Source of the DNA: DASYRX01 sp035253645
Lineage (GTDB): Bacteria; Gemmatimonadota; Gemmatimonadetes; Gemmatimonadales; Gemmatimonadaceae
NCBI GenBank assembly: GCA_035253645.1
Contig: DATFBW010000085.1
Location: 1 to 36,139, forward strand
Reading direction: 5' to 3'
DNA: 36,139 bases
The notes under the pieces are model-generated. The model saw only the letters and a program-made list of their open reading frames with translations, was not told the origin of the DNA and ran no database searches. Below, in pieces: positions 15,927 through 23,507 of the stretch (position 1 is the first letter of the stretch; each line of letters starts with the position of its first letter). The translations under genes were made by a program, and so were the position numbers.

Positions 15927-16466
15927 CTACGAATCGCTCGTTAGGTGGCGATTGCGCGGCAGTTCCGCGAGCTGTGGTCGCGACGCTGGCGTAATTGCTT
16001 GAACCCGCGCTGCCGACGTCAGCGCCAACTCGGCGATCGCCAGTTGTAGTTCCGACGCGAACTCCTGCGCGGCGATCCTGTCTCTAAGTCGCAAGCGGAG
16101 CACGAGTTCGGCCGGATGGTCGAGCCGAAGCCCTCCTTCGCCGACCAGGTGCTCGAATGCGCGCAGATCTGCCGCTGTGAGGACCAACCGCGCGCCGCTC
16201 CACGGCCACCAGGATGCACGCACCGCGGCCACGGCCACGCCGCTGAGCGGGAGCACGACCTCGCGGATAGGGTCCATTTCGCGTTCCGTGCGGATCTCGC
16301 GGCCCACGTGATCGGTCTCGCGGGCGATGCGCCACTGCACGATCAGCCGCTCACCTTCCAGCCGGAGAAGCCCATGGATCGTCTCGGCCGTGGACGTGAT
16401 CTCACCGCGGGCGATGACATCTTCGGAGCGTTTGAGAAAGAACGGAAGCGCGGTGACGTGCGGCAT
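15927..16466 (-). CDS. Protein of unknown function
   Basis: 179 residues, ATG at 16466, 7 nt after the stop of the DinB gene upstream, so probably cotranscribed. It is beta-strand-rich in the first two thirds (GLLRLEGERLIVQWRI, REVVLPLSGVAVAAVRASWWPW, ARLVLTAADL), reminiscent of PH-like or photosystem-style barrels, followed by a helix with an Arg/Leu-rich face. No signal peptide or recognised domain. The Leu-Thr pair near the C-terminus is encoded by an octamer variant at 15939. Confidence 0.55.
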   Translation of the reverse strand: MPHVTALPFFLKRSEDVIARGEITSTAETIHGLLRLEGERLIVQWRIARETDHVGREIRTEREMDPIREVVLPLSGVAVAAVRASWWPWSGARLVLTAADLRAFEHLVGEGGLRLDHPAELVLRLRLRDRIAAQEFASELQLAIAELALTSAARVQAITPASRPQLAELPRNRHLTSDS

Positions 16467-16473
16467 GCGCGCT

Positions 16474-17031
16474 TTACGAGCCCTCGTTAGGCGCTCCGAT
16501 CGCCTCCCGGATCCGCGCGATCTGACGCAGATGCACGAGGTCGTGGCCGGCGTAGTTGAGGATCATCTGCTCGATGCTCTCCTCACCACGCTCCGAGTGC
16601 AACCCGACCCGTAGGCGATCTTGCGCCGACAAGCGCCGCAAGAGACGCACGTTGGCCGCGCGCAAAACCTCGAACTCTTCCAGCGCTTCCGGTACGTTCG
16701 TTTGATCGTAATGCAGGCTCGCAGCCCAGCGCTCCTGGTCGTAGCCCGCGAGCGTCGGCCGATCGTGCGCCAGCACCATCCGTATCCGAAAGGCACCGAC
16801 GACCTCGGAGTCGACGAGGTGTTGTAGCACTTCACGGACGGACCACTCCCCAAAACCTTCAGGAGTCGCGAGTTGCTCCGGCGTGAGGCCGGCGACCGCA
16901 CGCCGCAGCTCGCTCGGCGTTGTCTCCAGTACTTCGAACGGATCACGCCCACCAAGCGCCGCGAGGAGCCGCGCGATGTACGCTTCGGCGGTTTCTGGTG
17001 CTCGTTTCCGGCGGGTTGTCGCTTCAGCCAT
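16474..17031 (-). CDS. DinB superfamily protein
   Basis: The ATG at 17031 is chosen over the upstream GTG (17043) because GGAGG lies 5 nt before it. The 185-residue protein has an extended basic N-terminus (TTRRKRAPET), then a DinB fold. Candidate metal ligands are H71 (EVLQHLVDSEVVGAFR), H163 and H167 (YAGHDLVHLRQIARIR), the YfiT-like H-D-L-x-H variant also seen in the DinB gene at 34063. Pro-Asn near the C-terminus is encoded by an octamer (16485). The stop is 7 nt before the next start. Specific reaction unknown. Confidence 0.82.
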   Translation of the reverse strand: MAEATTRRKRAPETAEAYIARLLAALGGRDPFEVLETTPSELRRAVAGLTPEQLATPEGFGEWSVREVLQHLVDSEVVGAFRIRMVLAHDRPTLAGYDQERWAASLHYDQTNVPEALEEFEVLRAANVRLLRRLSAQDRLRVGLHSERGEESIEQMILNYAGHDLVHLRQIARIREAIGAPNEGS

Positions 17032-17102
17032 GAATTCCTCCACTGCTGATCTTACACAGCGGAGACCGCCGGCGCGACGCCTAACGAGTAACGCTCAGGC
17101 GC

Positions 17103-17606
17103 TCACGGGCACTTGACCGCAGGGTTCCAGTCGGCGAAGAGGCCAGCCTTGTTTTCTTCCCAGGCCCACACGTGAAGGTACCAAAGTCTCAGCTCATCGC
17201 TCTGCCTCAGCGCTTGCCCAAAGATTCGGGGTGCTTCTGCCTCGCGCGGCAGGATGCGGAACGGGATGATGTACTCCACCGCGACTAACTTCGGCTTCCC
17301 TGTATCATTCGGGCTGTAGAGCAGGATCTCCGGACGATCCAGCTCGAGCTTGTCATCGACGTGCGCGCGGTTCACGTAGTGGTGCCCCATCCCGCCAGCC
17401 GCACTCGACAAGCACGGGGGTGTGGCTGTGGGGTAGCCTGCTGCCTGCGCGACTGCGATGTCCTGATACGGAGCGGTCGCGGCGCGGACGCGTTCCAAAT
17501 CGCGCGCGATTGCTGGTTGGCTCGTCGACGCCGTGTACGGCGCACGAGTGCAAGCGGCACTTACGAAAATGGTTGCCGTTAGGCATGCCGCACGAGCTAC
17601 GCGCAT
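17103..17606 (-). CDS. Putative lipoprotein of unknown function
   Basis: The ATG at 17606 is chosen over the longer reading from 17702 since it gives a short basic n-region, a hydrophobic stretch and a lipobox (VSAAC, Cys19) and has GAGG upstream. The 167-residue product would be a lipid-anchored envelope protein. The mature part contains AGGMGHHYVN, RPEILLYSPND and KLVAVEYIIP, blocks I associate with a widespread secreted family without known function. The His pair and conserved acidic residues could bind a ligand or metal, which is speculation. It is divergently transcribed from the LytS-type kinase across 225 bp. An octamer (17577) encodes Leu-Thr in the signal peptide. Confidence 0.65.
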   Translation of the reverse strand: MRVARAACLTATIFVSAACTRAPYTASTSQPAIARDLERVRAATAPYQDIAVAQAAGYPTATPPCLSSAAGGMGHHYVNRAHVDDKLELDRPEILLYSPNDTGKPKLVAVEYIIPFRILPREAEAPRIFGQALRQSDELRLWYLHVWAWEENKAGLFADWNPAVKCP

Positions 17607-17831
17607 GATGCCTCGTGGAGGGTGCGAGCACGGAAGTCTGGGAACCGTATATTCATTCAGCCATTCGCGGGGGGCGGCTACACGCCTGCGCGGGGTGAAC
17701 ACATCGGGGAGCGGGGCCGAGTAATCGTTCGGGGCGCAGCATCGCCTGACGGGTTGTCACGCACGTGGGGCGACCCATTGGCCGCGCGCCATTTCGCACC
17801 TATCCTTGGCGCGGACAGTTTCTCCTTCGTC

Positions 17832-18944
17832 ATGTCTCGAGCAGTACTCGTGGCACCCGTGCGAACGACGCGACGCGTTCCACTTCTCGCGATCATCACA
17901 CTTTGCACGCTCTGGGGGTTGTGGTCTGCGCAGCAGAGTGTGCTGCTCACAATCGTCAGCGGCCGCACCGTCGATTCGTGGTTGCAACCGTTAGGCCTGC
18001 AAATGTCGACCGCGGCGTTCTGGGCCCTGCTGACGCCGCTCATCATGATCACGACACGCGTTATCCGCGACCGCGTGCTACGGCGTTCACTCTGGATCGC
18101 CACACACATCGGGTTCTTCCTGATCGTCCACGTCATCGACTCGGCGGCCTACTCGCTGCTCACGCAGCTCTTCTCGCCGAATCCGCGGCCTTTCGTCCAG
18201 CTGGTGTTTTCCCTAACGACGTTCAACATGGTCACGTACGGGATGATTGCCGTGGTGACCACGGCACTCGACTATCAAGACGCTCTGCGGGAGCGCGGCC
18301 TGCGCGAAGCACGGCTCGAAGCGCAACTCGCGTCGGCGCAGTTCCAGGCTTTGCGCGCGCAGCTCCACCCGCACTTTCTCTTCAATGCGCTCAACGCAAT
18401 CTCAGCGCTCATCCACAAGGATGCGAATCGGGCAGAGCGCATGCTCGCGCGGTTGAGTGAGCTGCTGCGGCTTGCGATCGATTCGGCGACGACGCCGGAA
18501 GTTCGCCTCGCCGACGAAGTCGAGTTCGTGAAACGTTACCTGGAGATCGAGAGGATGCGGTTTGGTGACCGGCTCGCGGTCAACCTGGCGATTGCACCGG
18601 ACACGCACGACGCGCTCGTACCTAACATGTTGCTACAGCCGCTCGTCGAGAATGCCGTACGACACGGCGTCGCACCGATCGCAAGGCCTGGCCGCGTTGA
18701 GCTACGGGCCGAGCGCAGCGGTTCGTCCCTCGATATCGTTGTTAGCGATTCGGGCCGGGGAATCGACAGCGCTCCGCCTAACGGCGGCAAACGTGACGGC
18801 GTCGGCTTGCGTGCCACCCGGGAGCGCTTGGCGCAGCTTTATGGGTCTGCTCACATGTTGACCCTCAACAATGTGCCGGGAGGTTTCGAGGCTCGCGTAT
18901 CACTGCCCTTCCGGCGTGGCAGTGAGGGCGCGAGGGAACCATGA
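17832..18944 (+). CDS. LytS/YehU-family membrane sensor histidine kinase
   Basis: 370 residues from the ATG at 17832; a longer frame from 17622 has no domain-like sequence. The RBS is weak. Four predicted membrane helices (about 18-40, 63-77, 87-110, 123-145) are followed by a short coiled linker and a His_kinase domain. The phospho-accepting H-box is HPHFLFNALNAISALIH (His181 in PHFLFN). The HATPase part shows the N-box NMLLQPLVENAVRHG (Asn274), DSGRGI (Asp306) and GVGLRATRERL. There is no periplasmic sensor domain, so the signal is probably read in the membrane. The gene overlaps the LytTR regulator by ATGA, giving a classical two-component pair. Octamers encode Leu-Gly, Leu-Thr and Pro-Asn (17989, 18211 variant, 18776). 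Confidence 0.88.
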   Translation: MSRAVLVAPVRTTRRVPLLAIITLCTLWGLWSAQQSVLLTIVSGRTVDSWLQPLGLQMSTAAFWALLTPLIMITTRVIRDRVLRRSLWIATHIGFFLIVHVIDSAAYSLLTQLFSPNPRPFVQLVFSLTTFNMVTYGMIAVVTTALDYQDALRERGLREARLEAQLASAQFQALRAQLHPHFLFNALNAISALIHKDANRAERMLARLSELLRLAIDSATTPEVRLADEVEFVKRYLEIERMRFGDRLAVNLAIAPDTHDALVPNMLLQPLVENAVRHGVAPIARPGRVELRAERSGSSLDIVVSDSGRGIDSAPPNGGKRDGVGLRATRERLAQLYGSAHMLTLNNVPGGFEARVSLPFRRGSEGAREP

Positions 18945-19699
18945 AGATTCGTTGTCTGGTTGTTGATGACGAGCCGTTAGGCCGCGAACGCATCGTCGCT
19001 CTCCTACGCAGCATCCCCGATGCGGAAGTCGTTGGCGAGAGCGATACCGGCCACGCTGCCGTGGCAGCCGTCACTGAGCTTGTGCCGGACCTCGTGTTTC
19101 TCGATGTACAAATGCCCGAGCTCGATGGGTTTGGTGTGCTCGCGGCATTGAGCGGGGGACATACACCGGCAGTGATCTTCGTTACCGCATACGACGAGTA
19201 TGCCCTCAAGGCCTTCGAGGTCCATGCGCAAGACTACCTCCTCAAACCCTTTGATGCTGAGCGGTTCACCACAGCGTTTCTCCGCGCGGCCGAGCGGATC
19301 CGTAACGACAAGTCGACGGATACGAATGAGCGTGTACTCGCCCTGCTCGAGGGGCTCGAGCGTCAGCGGCCACGACGGACGCGCATCCCCATAAAGAGTG
19401 GCGGGAGGGTGTTCTTCTTGCCCGTGGATGAGATCGACTGGATCGAGGCCGCGGACAACTACGTGCGCTTGCACGCAAAAGGTGACGTCCACGTGCTCCG
19501 TCAAACGCTTCAGCATATGGAAGAGTCGCTTGCTTCGGACGTATTCCTGCGCATCCACCGGTCCACAATCGTCAACGTAAATCGAATCCGGGAGATCCAA
19601 CCGTGGTTCGGTGGCGAATACGTCGTGTTGCTGCGCGATGGAACCAAACTACAGACGAGCCGGCGTTATCGGCCGCGCCTCGAAGCGTTCATGCAATGA
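18941..19699 (+). CDS. LytTR-family response regulator
   Basis: 252 residues, starting in a 4-nt ATGA overlap with the kinase. The receiver domain (1-120) has the acidic pair D9-D10, phospho-acceptor D55 (VFLDVQMPE), the Thr of FVTAYDEYALKAF and the conserved Lys of YLLKPFD. The C-terminal LytTR DNA-binding domain (about 145-250) shows VDEIDWIEAADNYVRLH, FLRIHRSTIVNVNRI and TSRRYRPRLEAF. LytTR regulators bind direct repeats upstream of envelope, virulence or competence genes in characterised bacteria; the target here is unknown. An octamer (18975) encodes Leu-Gly at residues 12-14. Confidence 0.9.
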   Translation: MKIRCLVVDDEPLGRERIVALLRSIPDAEVVGESDTGHAAVAAVTELVPDLVFLDVQMPELDGFGVLAALSGGHTPAVIFVTAYDEYALKAFEVHAQDYLLKPFDAERFTTAFLRAAERIRNDKSTDTNERVLALLEGLERQRPRRTRIPIKSGGRVFFLPVDEIDWIEAADNYVRLHAKGDVHVLRQTLQHMEESLASDVFLRIHRSTIVNVNRIREIQPWFGGEYVVLLRDGTKLQTSRRYRPRLEAFMQ

Positions 19700-19710
19700 C
19701 GCGTTGCACC

Positions 19711-19735
19711 GCTACTGCTCAGGCGGAGCAGCAGC
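19711..19735 (+). terminator. Weak hairpin after the LytTR gene
   Basis: CTGCTC and GAGCAG pair around AGGCG (6 bp, loop 5), extended by GCT/AGC across a 1x1 mismatch. It starts 12 bases after the LytTR stop. No T-run follows, so an attenuating or Rho-dependent end is as likely as intrinsic termination. Confidence 0.3.
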
Positions 19736-19811
19736 GCGGATCTTGCAGACTAGCGCCGGGGCGTTGCACACGAAGGATGTAGCGCTCTGAGCCTAACGAG
19801 CGAGGCGGAGT

Positions 19812-20255
19812 ATGACGCGAGAAACCATTCACACAGGGTCGCAGAAACGAGCCCCGACGTCCGCGGCTGAAGATCGTGAGGTGCAGGATTTCTTTGACCG
19901 GATGGGACGCTCACTCACTGCCGGTGATGCGGGGACGGTGGCGGGCATGTGGGCCGTGCCGGCTTACGTCATCGGCGACGCGATGGCGCAGGCGATCACC
20001 TCGCGCGAAGACATAGAAAAGTTCTTCGCGGGCGCGAAGGGAGAGTACAACAAACGCGGGATTACAGACACGCGCGCCGATATCGCGAGCCTGGAATGGA
20101 TCGGGGACCGCATCGTTGTAGCGGATATCCGCTGGCCATACCTCGACGCGCACGGAAACGAGGTCGGCGGTGAGTCATCGACATACACGCTCCGGCGTGA
20201 CGATGCCGGTCAGCTCAAGCTGCATATAGCGCTCATGCGCGGCGAGGAGCGTTAG
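19812..20255 (+). CDS. NTF2-like (SnoaL/DUF4440-type) protein
   Basis: 147 residues with GAGG/GGAG upstream of the ATG. The fold signature is a first helix REVQDFFDRMGRSLTAGDAGTVAGMW, then a cone of strands (AYVIGDAMAQAITSREDIEKFF, SLEWIGDRIVVADIRWPYLD, SSTYTLRRD). Such proteins are small cytoplasmic ligand binders or lyase/isomerase-like enzymes; nothing identifies the ligand. An octamer in opposite orientation lies on each side: 19791-19798 upstream and 20250-20257 across the stop. The TAG stop shares four bases with the stop of the convergent VOC gene. Confidence 0.75.
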   Translation: MTRETIHTGSQKRAPTSAAEDREVQDFFDRMGRSLTAGDAGTVAGMWAVPAYVIGDAMAQAITSREDIEKFFAGAKGEYNKRGITDTRADIASLEWIGDRIVVADIRWPYLDAHGNEVGGESSTYTLRRDDAGQLKLHIALMRGEER

Positions 20256-20257
20256 GC
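20250..20257. repeat. Octamer copy that supplies the stop codons of two convergent genes
   Basis: CGTTAGGC here contains TAG (20253-20255), the stop of the + strand NTF2-like gene, and on the other strand TAA (20254-20252), the stop of the - strand VOC gene. A single 8-mer ends both reading frames. This is the most compact example of the dispersed repeat serving as gene ends. Confidence 0.85.
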
Positions 20258-20644
20258 GTTCGTCGGCTGCACGAGGTCCCACTTGTTGCCATAGAGGTCC
20301 GCAAAGACGGCGACCGTTCCGTACGGCTCGGTGCGCGGCTCCTCGATAAACTGGACGCCACGCGCCCTCATCGCATTGTAGTCGCGCCAGAAATCATCCG
20401 TTTCGAGAAAGAGGAAGACGCGGCCGCCCGTCTGATTGCCGACGGCGCGATCTTGCTCCGGCGTTGCGGCGCGCGCGAGCAGCAAGGCCGCTCCGCGTCC
20501 TCGCGCCCCGACCACCAACCACCGCTTGTCGGGCGCGCGAGGACTGTCTTCGAGAAGCTCGAAGCCCAGCACTTCAGTGTAATACGCGAGCGCTTCGTCG
20601 TAATCGCGCACGACAACGCTCACTTTCATGAGAGCCGGCGGCAT
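20252..20644 (-). CDS. VOC (glyoxalase/bleomycin-resistance/dioxygenase) superfamily protein
   Basis: Start uncertain: ATG at 20644 (10 nt after the upstream stop) is given; GTG at 20662 and ATG at 20629 are alternatives. About 130 residues. It contains a VOC module: MKVSVVVRDYDEALAYYTEVLGFELLED, a central VVGARGRGAALLLARA, and the second half with ETDDFWRDYNAMRARGVQF and the end block YGTVAVFADLYGNKWDLVQPT. VOC proteins bind a divalent metal via His/Glu pairs and act as glyoxalases, dioxygenases, epimerases or drug-binding proteins. The DxYGNKW...DLVQ ending fits the glyoxalase-like branch. It follows a second VOC gene with overlapping junction, so they are cotranscribed. Confidence 0.82.
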   Translation of the reverse strand: MPPALMKVSVVVRDYDEALAYYTEVLGFELLEDSPRAPDKRWLVVGARGRGAALLLARAATPEQDRAVGNQTGGRVFLFLETDDFWRDYNAMRARGVQFIEEPRTEPYGTVAVFADLYGNKWDLVQPTNA

Positions 20645-20654
20645 GTTTGTCCCG

Positions 20655-21053
20655 TTAGGCACCCTTGGGCGTTTCAGCCATCAGCGCGAGCGCGTTGCCA
20701 TCCGGATCTTTGAACTCGGCGAGCCAGAGATCGTAGTTCGCCGCACGATGCACAATGTGGGGCTGCGCTCCAAAACTGACGCCGCGTTCCACCAGCGTCC
20801 GATGCACTCCTTGTATATCACTCACCTTGAAATAAATGGCACTCCCCCGCTCCCGCGGTTGACCTTCTGTGGGCACGCCGACAAGCAGACGGACACTGCC
20901 ACACTGAAAGAAGCTCATCTGCGGAGGGGCCGTGAAGAGAAACGGAATGCCAAGCGTGTCCCGGTAAAACGCAATGGCGCGATCCAGGTCATCGACCGGG
21001 ATGAGAAGTTGCGCCACGCTGGCTTGAGCGAGGTCCGGCGTGCTGTTGGTCAT
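20655..21053 (-). CDS. VOC superfamily protein
   Basis: The ATG at 21053 is chosen because AAGGAG lies 7 nt upstream; the longer reading from 21077 starts at GTG without one. 132 residues. VOC blocks: VAQLLIPVDDLDRAIAFYRDTLGIPFLF, CGSVRLLVGVP, YFKVSDIQGVHRTLVERGV, and WLAEFKDPDGNALALMAE with the metal-ligand region near its end (EFKDPDGN). Divergent from the MarR gene across a 94-bp spacer with a twin palindromic site, so it is probably MarR-controlled. Its TAA stop is formed by an exact octamer (20653-20660). Confidence 0.86.
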   Translation of the reverse strand: MTNSTPDLAQASVAQLLIPVDDLDRAIAFYRDTLGIPFLFTAPPQMSFFQCGSVRLLVGVPTEGQPRERGSAIYFKVSDIQGVHRTLVERGVSFGAQPHIVHRAANYDLWLAEFKDPDGNALALMAETPKGA

Positions 21054-21092
21054 GCCTATCTCCTTGTCGCGTCCCACGACGATCGATTATAG

Positions 21093-21126
21093 TTAGCTTA
21101 GCTAAGTAGATATTTAGCTTAGGCAA
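21093..21126. promoter_or_regulatory. Twin operator for the divergent MarR regulator
   Basis: Within the 94-bp spacer between the VOC gene (start 21053, -) and marR-like gene (start 21148, +) is an AT-rich patch. TTAGCTTAGCTAA (21093-21105) is a perfect 6-bp inverted repeat around a central T. A second near-copy, TTAGCTTAGGCAA, lies at 21114-21126. The two are offset by 21 bp, on the same DNA face. This is the expected geometry for MarR dimers repressing both genes. Confidence 0.72.
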
Positions 21127-21147
21127 CTATATCAGGTCAAGGCCCCA

Positions 21148-21663
21148 ATGACTCCTCCCGCAGATCCCACTGCCTTGGCAGACCGCGTTCACTCCGCCGC
21201 AATTCACCTCTTGCGCCTGTTACGCAAACAGGATGCGGCGACGGGGATTACCCCATCACGGCTGTCAGCGCTCTCTGTGGTCGTCTTCGCTGGCCCTGTC
21301 ACCTTGGGACAGTTGGCCCAGGCTGAGCAAGTCAGCGCTCCGACGATGACTCGGCTGGTCGTTGGGCTCGAGAAGGACGGCCTCATACGCCGGGAGCGTG
21401 ATGTCACCGATGCACGCGTCGTGTGGATCCATCCCACGGCAAAAGGTGATCGTATCCTCCGCGAGGGGCGTCGCCGTCGTGTCGCTGAGCTTGCGCGAGC
21501 GCTCGAGCAGCTATCGCCACGCGAAGTTGCCGAGCTGGATCGCGGGACGCAGATCATCGAGCAGATCACACATCGCCCTACCGCCGCGTTGCTGGGATCT
21601 ACGGCTTCGCCTCGCGCCGCGACTGGCGCATCTCGAGTCCTCGCACAACGACGTAAGCGATAA
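21148..21663 (+). CDS. MarR-family transcriptional regulator
   Basis: 171 residues, ATG with AAGG at a 5-nt gap. The winged-helix core is clear: TPSRLSALSVVVFAGPVTLGQLAQAEQVSAPTMTRLVVGLEKDGLIRRERDVTDARVVWIHPTAKG, here cited by its recognition helix APTMTRLVVGLEKDGL and wing RDVTDARVVWI. N- and C-terminal helices form the dimer interface. It is divergent from two VOC genes with a twin operator between them, so it likely represses itself and them until a small molecule binds. The last 22 codons overlap the 3' end of the convergent membrane-protein gene, so the Ala/Arg-rich C-terminal tail is poorly constrained. Confidence 0.9.
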   Translation: MTPPADPTALADRVHSAAIHLLRLLRKQDAATGITPSRLSALSVVVFAGPVTLGQLAQAEQVSAPTMTRLVVGLEKDGLIRRERDVTDARVVWIHPTAKGDRILREGRRRRVAELARALEQLSPREVAELDRGTQIIEQITHRPTAALLGSTASPRAATGASRVLAQRRKR

Positions 21664-22003
21664 GCGCGAAGACAAAGAAGACGAGAAGCATCCAGGCGAC
21701 ACTCTGAAGTGTGCCGATGATTGTCCGGTAAACCTCGAGCGTCCAGCGCTCCGCTGTGAGCACGAGTGGCGGCGCATTGCGATCGCGCGGCAGGATGTAC
21801 TGCTCGAGCGACCACACTCGCACGCCTCCTGAGATTCCGACGACGTAGATCGCGAAGACGATGTACCGGTGCCAGGCAGCGCTCAGGTCTTCGGCCACGA
21901 GGCGCCCGAGAATCTGTCGCAGCGGTTTATCGAAAAGACGTGCGACGGCGAAGGCCACGAGCGCCGCAATGAGGAATGTGACCAGCAGGAGAGTGAGGAA
22001 CAT
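21599..22003 (-). CDS. Small integral membrane protein of unknown function
   Basis: 134 residues with three hydrophobic segments: about 2-22 (FLTLLLVTFLIAALVAFAVA), 44-60 (RYIVFAIYVVGISGG) and 98-122 (TLQSVAWMLLVFFVFALIAYVVV). It ends in a basic cytosolic tail (RQSRREAKP). The middle loop has RVWSLEQYILPRDR. No family recognised. It overlaps the MarR gene 3' end by 65 nt on the opposite strand. An octamer (22026) lies in the short gap to the upstream glycosyltransferase. Confidence 0.62.
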   Translation of the reverse strand: MFLTLLLVTFLIAALVAFAVARLFDKPLRQILGRLVAEDLSAAWHRYIVFAIYVVGISGGVRVWSLEQYILPRDRNAPPLVLTAERWTLEVYRTIIGTLQSVAWMLLVFFVFALIAYVVVRGLEMRQSRREAKP

Positions 22004-22041
22004 GCCGGAACTTACCGTGCGCCGTGCCTAACGGCGAGCGG

Positions 22042-22758
22042 TTAATGCGGCGAGCCGGGATCGTGCCGGCGTCCGCCGTACCACGTGTCGAGTCCCTGGC
22101 GGCTTCGCTTGAGACCAACCATTTGCAGCCCCGCTAAACCGAGGGCGCGCCACACCTCACGCGCTGTGTGCGCGCGCGATTTTCGTCCCGACGTGATCAC
22201 GCGCTGGGCCAGAATGACGAACCGACCCCTGCCCTTGAGCGCTCGACTCAGTGCCAGCTCTTCGCCCGCGAACAGTCGTTCGTCGAACCCGCCAACCGCG
22301 TCGAACGCTTCGCGTTTCACAAACATGAAGCACCCAAAGGCTAGTCGCATCACGCGCGACACGAGAACTGCCACTTCGGTCATTGCGCGAAAATAGAACG
22401 GCTGCGGACCGTCGAATCGGATGAGTGCTCCGCCACCTACGGCCCCGTCGTCGAGCGCTCGCAGCGCGGCGCCAACGATATCCGGCGTCACCATCGTATC
22501 CGCGTCGACGAAGAAGAGGATGTTTCCCGACGCCGCCTGCGCTCCGGCATTCCTTGTGGCGGCAATTTGCCTCTTCTGGACACGGACGACTCGCGCGCCG
22601 ACAGCGGCCGCGATGTCGGCGGTTCGGTCTGTGGACGCATCGTCGGCCACGACGATCTCGTATCGCTCTCCAGTTGTCGCCGCGGCGTCGTGGATGGCGC
22701 CTAACGCGCGAGCGAGATGCTGTTCCTCGTTATACGCCGGAACGATGAACGAGATCAC
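22042..22758 (-). CDS. GT2-family glycosyltransferase
   Basis: The frame is open upstream to 23142 but the domain begins at VISFIVPAYNEEQ, so a GTG at 22758 is the likely start (238 residues); its RBS is poor. Motifs: IVPAYNEEQHLARAL, VVADDASTDRTADIA, RNAGAQAASGNILFFVDADTM (DAD is the metal-binding DxD) and GGFDERLFAGEELALSRAL, with the E-E of the catalytic-base region. There is no processive QxxRW motif. One hydrophobic stretch (VAVLVSRVMRLAFGCFMF) may be peripheral. Such enzymes transfer a sugar to lipid or protein acceptors; the acceptor is unknown. It lies 25 nt after the acetyltransferase gene, probably in one transcript. An octamer (22699) encodes Leu-Gly. Confidence 0.8.
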   Translation of the reverse strand: MISFIVPAYNEEQHLARALGAIHDAAATTGERYEIVVADDASTDRTADIAAAVGARVVRVQKRQIAATRNAGAQAASGNILFFVDADTMVTPDIVGAALRALDDGAVGGGALIRFDGPQPFYFRAMTEVAVLVSRVMRLAFGCFMFVKREAFDAVGGFDERLFAGEELALSRALKGRGRFVILAQRVITSGRKSRAHTAREVWRALGLAGLQMVGLKRSRQGLDTWYGGRRHDPGSPH

Positions 22759-22783
22759 CGTGTGTGCATATTGCTCTCTCGTT

Positions 22784-23224
22784 TCACGGGAGAACCTTGC
22801 GGAATTGGATGATGCGATCGACCTCGGCGTACCCACTCCGCAAGTGGGCAAGCCTGCTTGTCTCGTTAGGCAGCTGTGTATCGGAGGCCACTTCACGGTA
22901 CCCGCGTCCGCGCGCCCATTCCTCGGCGGCAGCCAGCAGCGCACGACCGTACCCTTGCTGGCGCACATCGGGATCGACGTACCACGCCTCGATATAACCG
23001 ACGGGTGACGTCTCACACCCGTCAGCATAAGGGCGCGCGCCGACTTCGACAAAGCCGGCGATCGTACCATCGGGGCGTTCGGCGACAAAAACAGCCGCAT
23101 CTTCCCGCGCCAGAAATTCCCGCATCCCTGCTTCCGCTTCATCAGCAGTTTGGTGCGGAAAGAGCTCCAGACCCATGCGACGCCAAGCGTCCCAGTCGTC
23201 GCTGCGGAACGCGCGCACTTTCAC
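22784..23224 (-). CDS. GNAT acetyltransferase resembling aminoglycoside 6'-N-acetyltransferases
   Basis: The GTG at 23224 is chosen: it begins at the first conserved strand (VKVRAFRSDD) and leaves 45 bp for the divergent promoter, whereas the ATG at 23263 would leave 6 bp. The 146-residue length equals that of many AAC(6')-I enzymes. Matching blocks: LELFPHQTADEAEAGMREFL, FVAERPDGTIAGFVEVGARPYADGCETSPVGYIEAWYVDPDVRQQGYGRALL (acetyl-CoA loop RQQGYG) and ASDTQLPNETSRLAHLRSGYAEVDRIIQFRKVL. The segment ADGCETSPVGYIEAWYV is especially AAC(6')-like. Substrate is not proven: chromosomal GNATs of this branch can have other amine substrates. Pro-Asn is encoded by an octamer (22864). Confidence 0.78.
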   Translation of the reverse strand: MKVRAFRSDDWDAWRRMGLELFPHQTADEAEAGMREFLAREDAAVFVAERPDGTIAGFVEVGARPYADGCETSPVGYIEAWYVDPDVRQQGYGRALLAAAEEWARGRGYREVASDTQLPNETSRLAHLRSGYAEVDRIIQFRKVLP

Positions 23225-23269
23225 CGCAGTCGGTTTCCTCGCTCGATCGACGAGTGCTATCATGCAGCC

Positions 23270-23500
23270 ATGGAATATCGCGAGGAAGACTTTCCGCTGG
23301 GCGACGGAACGGCAGATATGGAGCACGCCGTTACATGCCCCTACTGCGGAGCAATGGTTCTAATCGCGCTCGATCCGGGAAGTGGAGACCGCCAGGAGTA
23401 CGTGGAGGACTGCCAGGTCTGCTGTCAGCCGTGGGCCGTGAGTGTCGCCTACCGACAGGATGGAACAGCCAGCGTTCGCGTCGCTGCGCTCGACGCGTAA
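23270..23500 (+). CDS. CPXCG-motif cysteine-rich small protein
   Basis: 76 residues from the ATG at 23270; the open frame upstream (from 23150) overlaps the opposite acetyltransferase and is not domain-like. The hallmark is CPYCG (residues 23-27) with a second cysteine set EDCQVCCQPW (47-56), giving a zinc-ribbon-like two-knuckle protein. The spacing and acidic N-terminus (EYREEDFPLGDG) match the small CPXCG family found across proteobacteria and relatives, whose function is not established. Divergent from the acetyltransferase gene. Confidence 0.82.
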   Translation: MEYREEDFPLGDGTADMEHAVTCPYCGAMVLIALDPGSGDRQEYVEDCQVCCQPWAVSVAYRQDGTASVRVAALDA

Positions 23501-23507
23501 CGAACAC

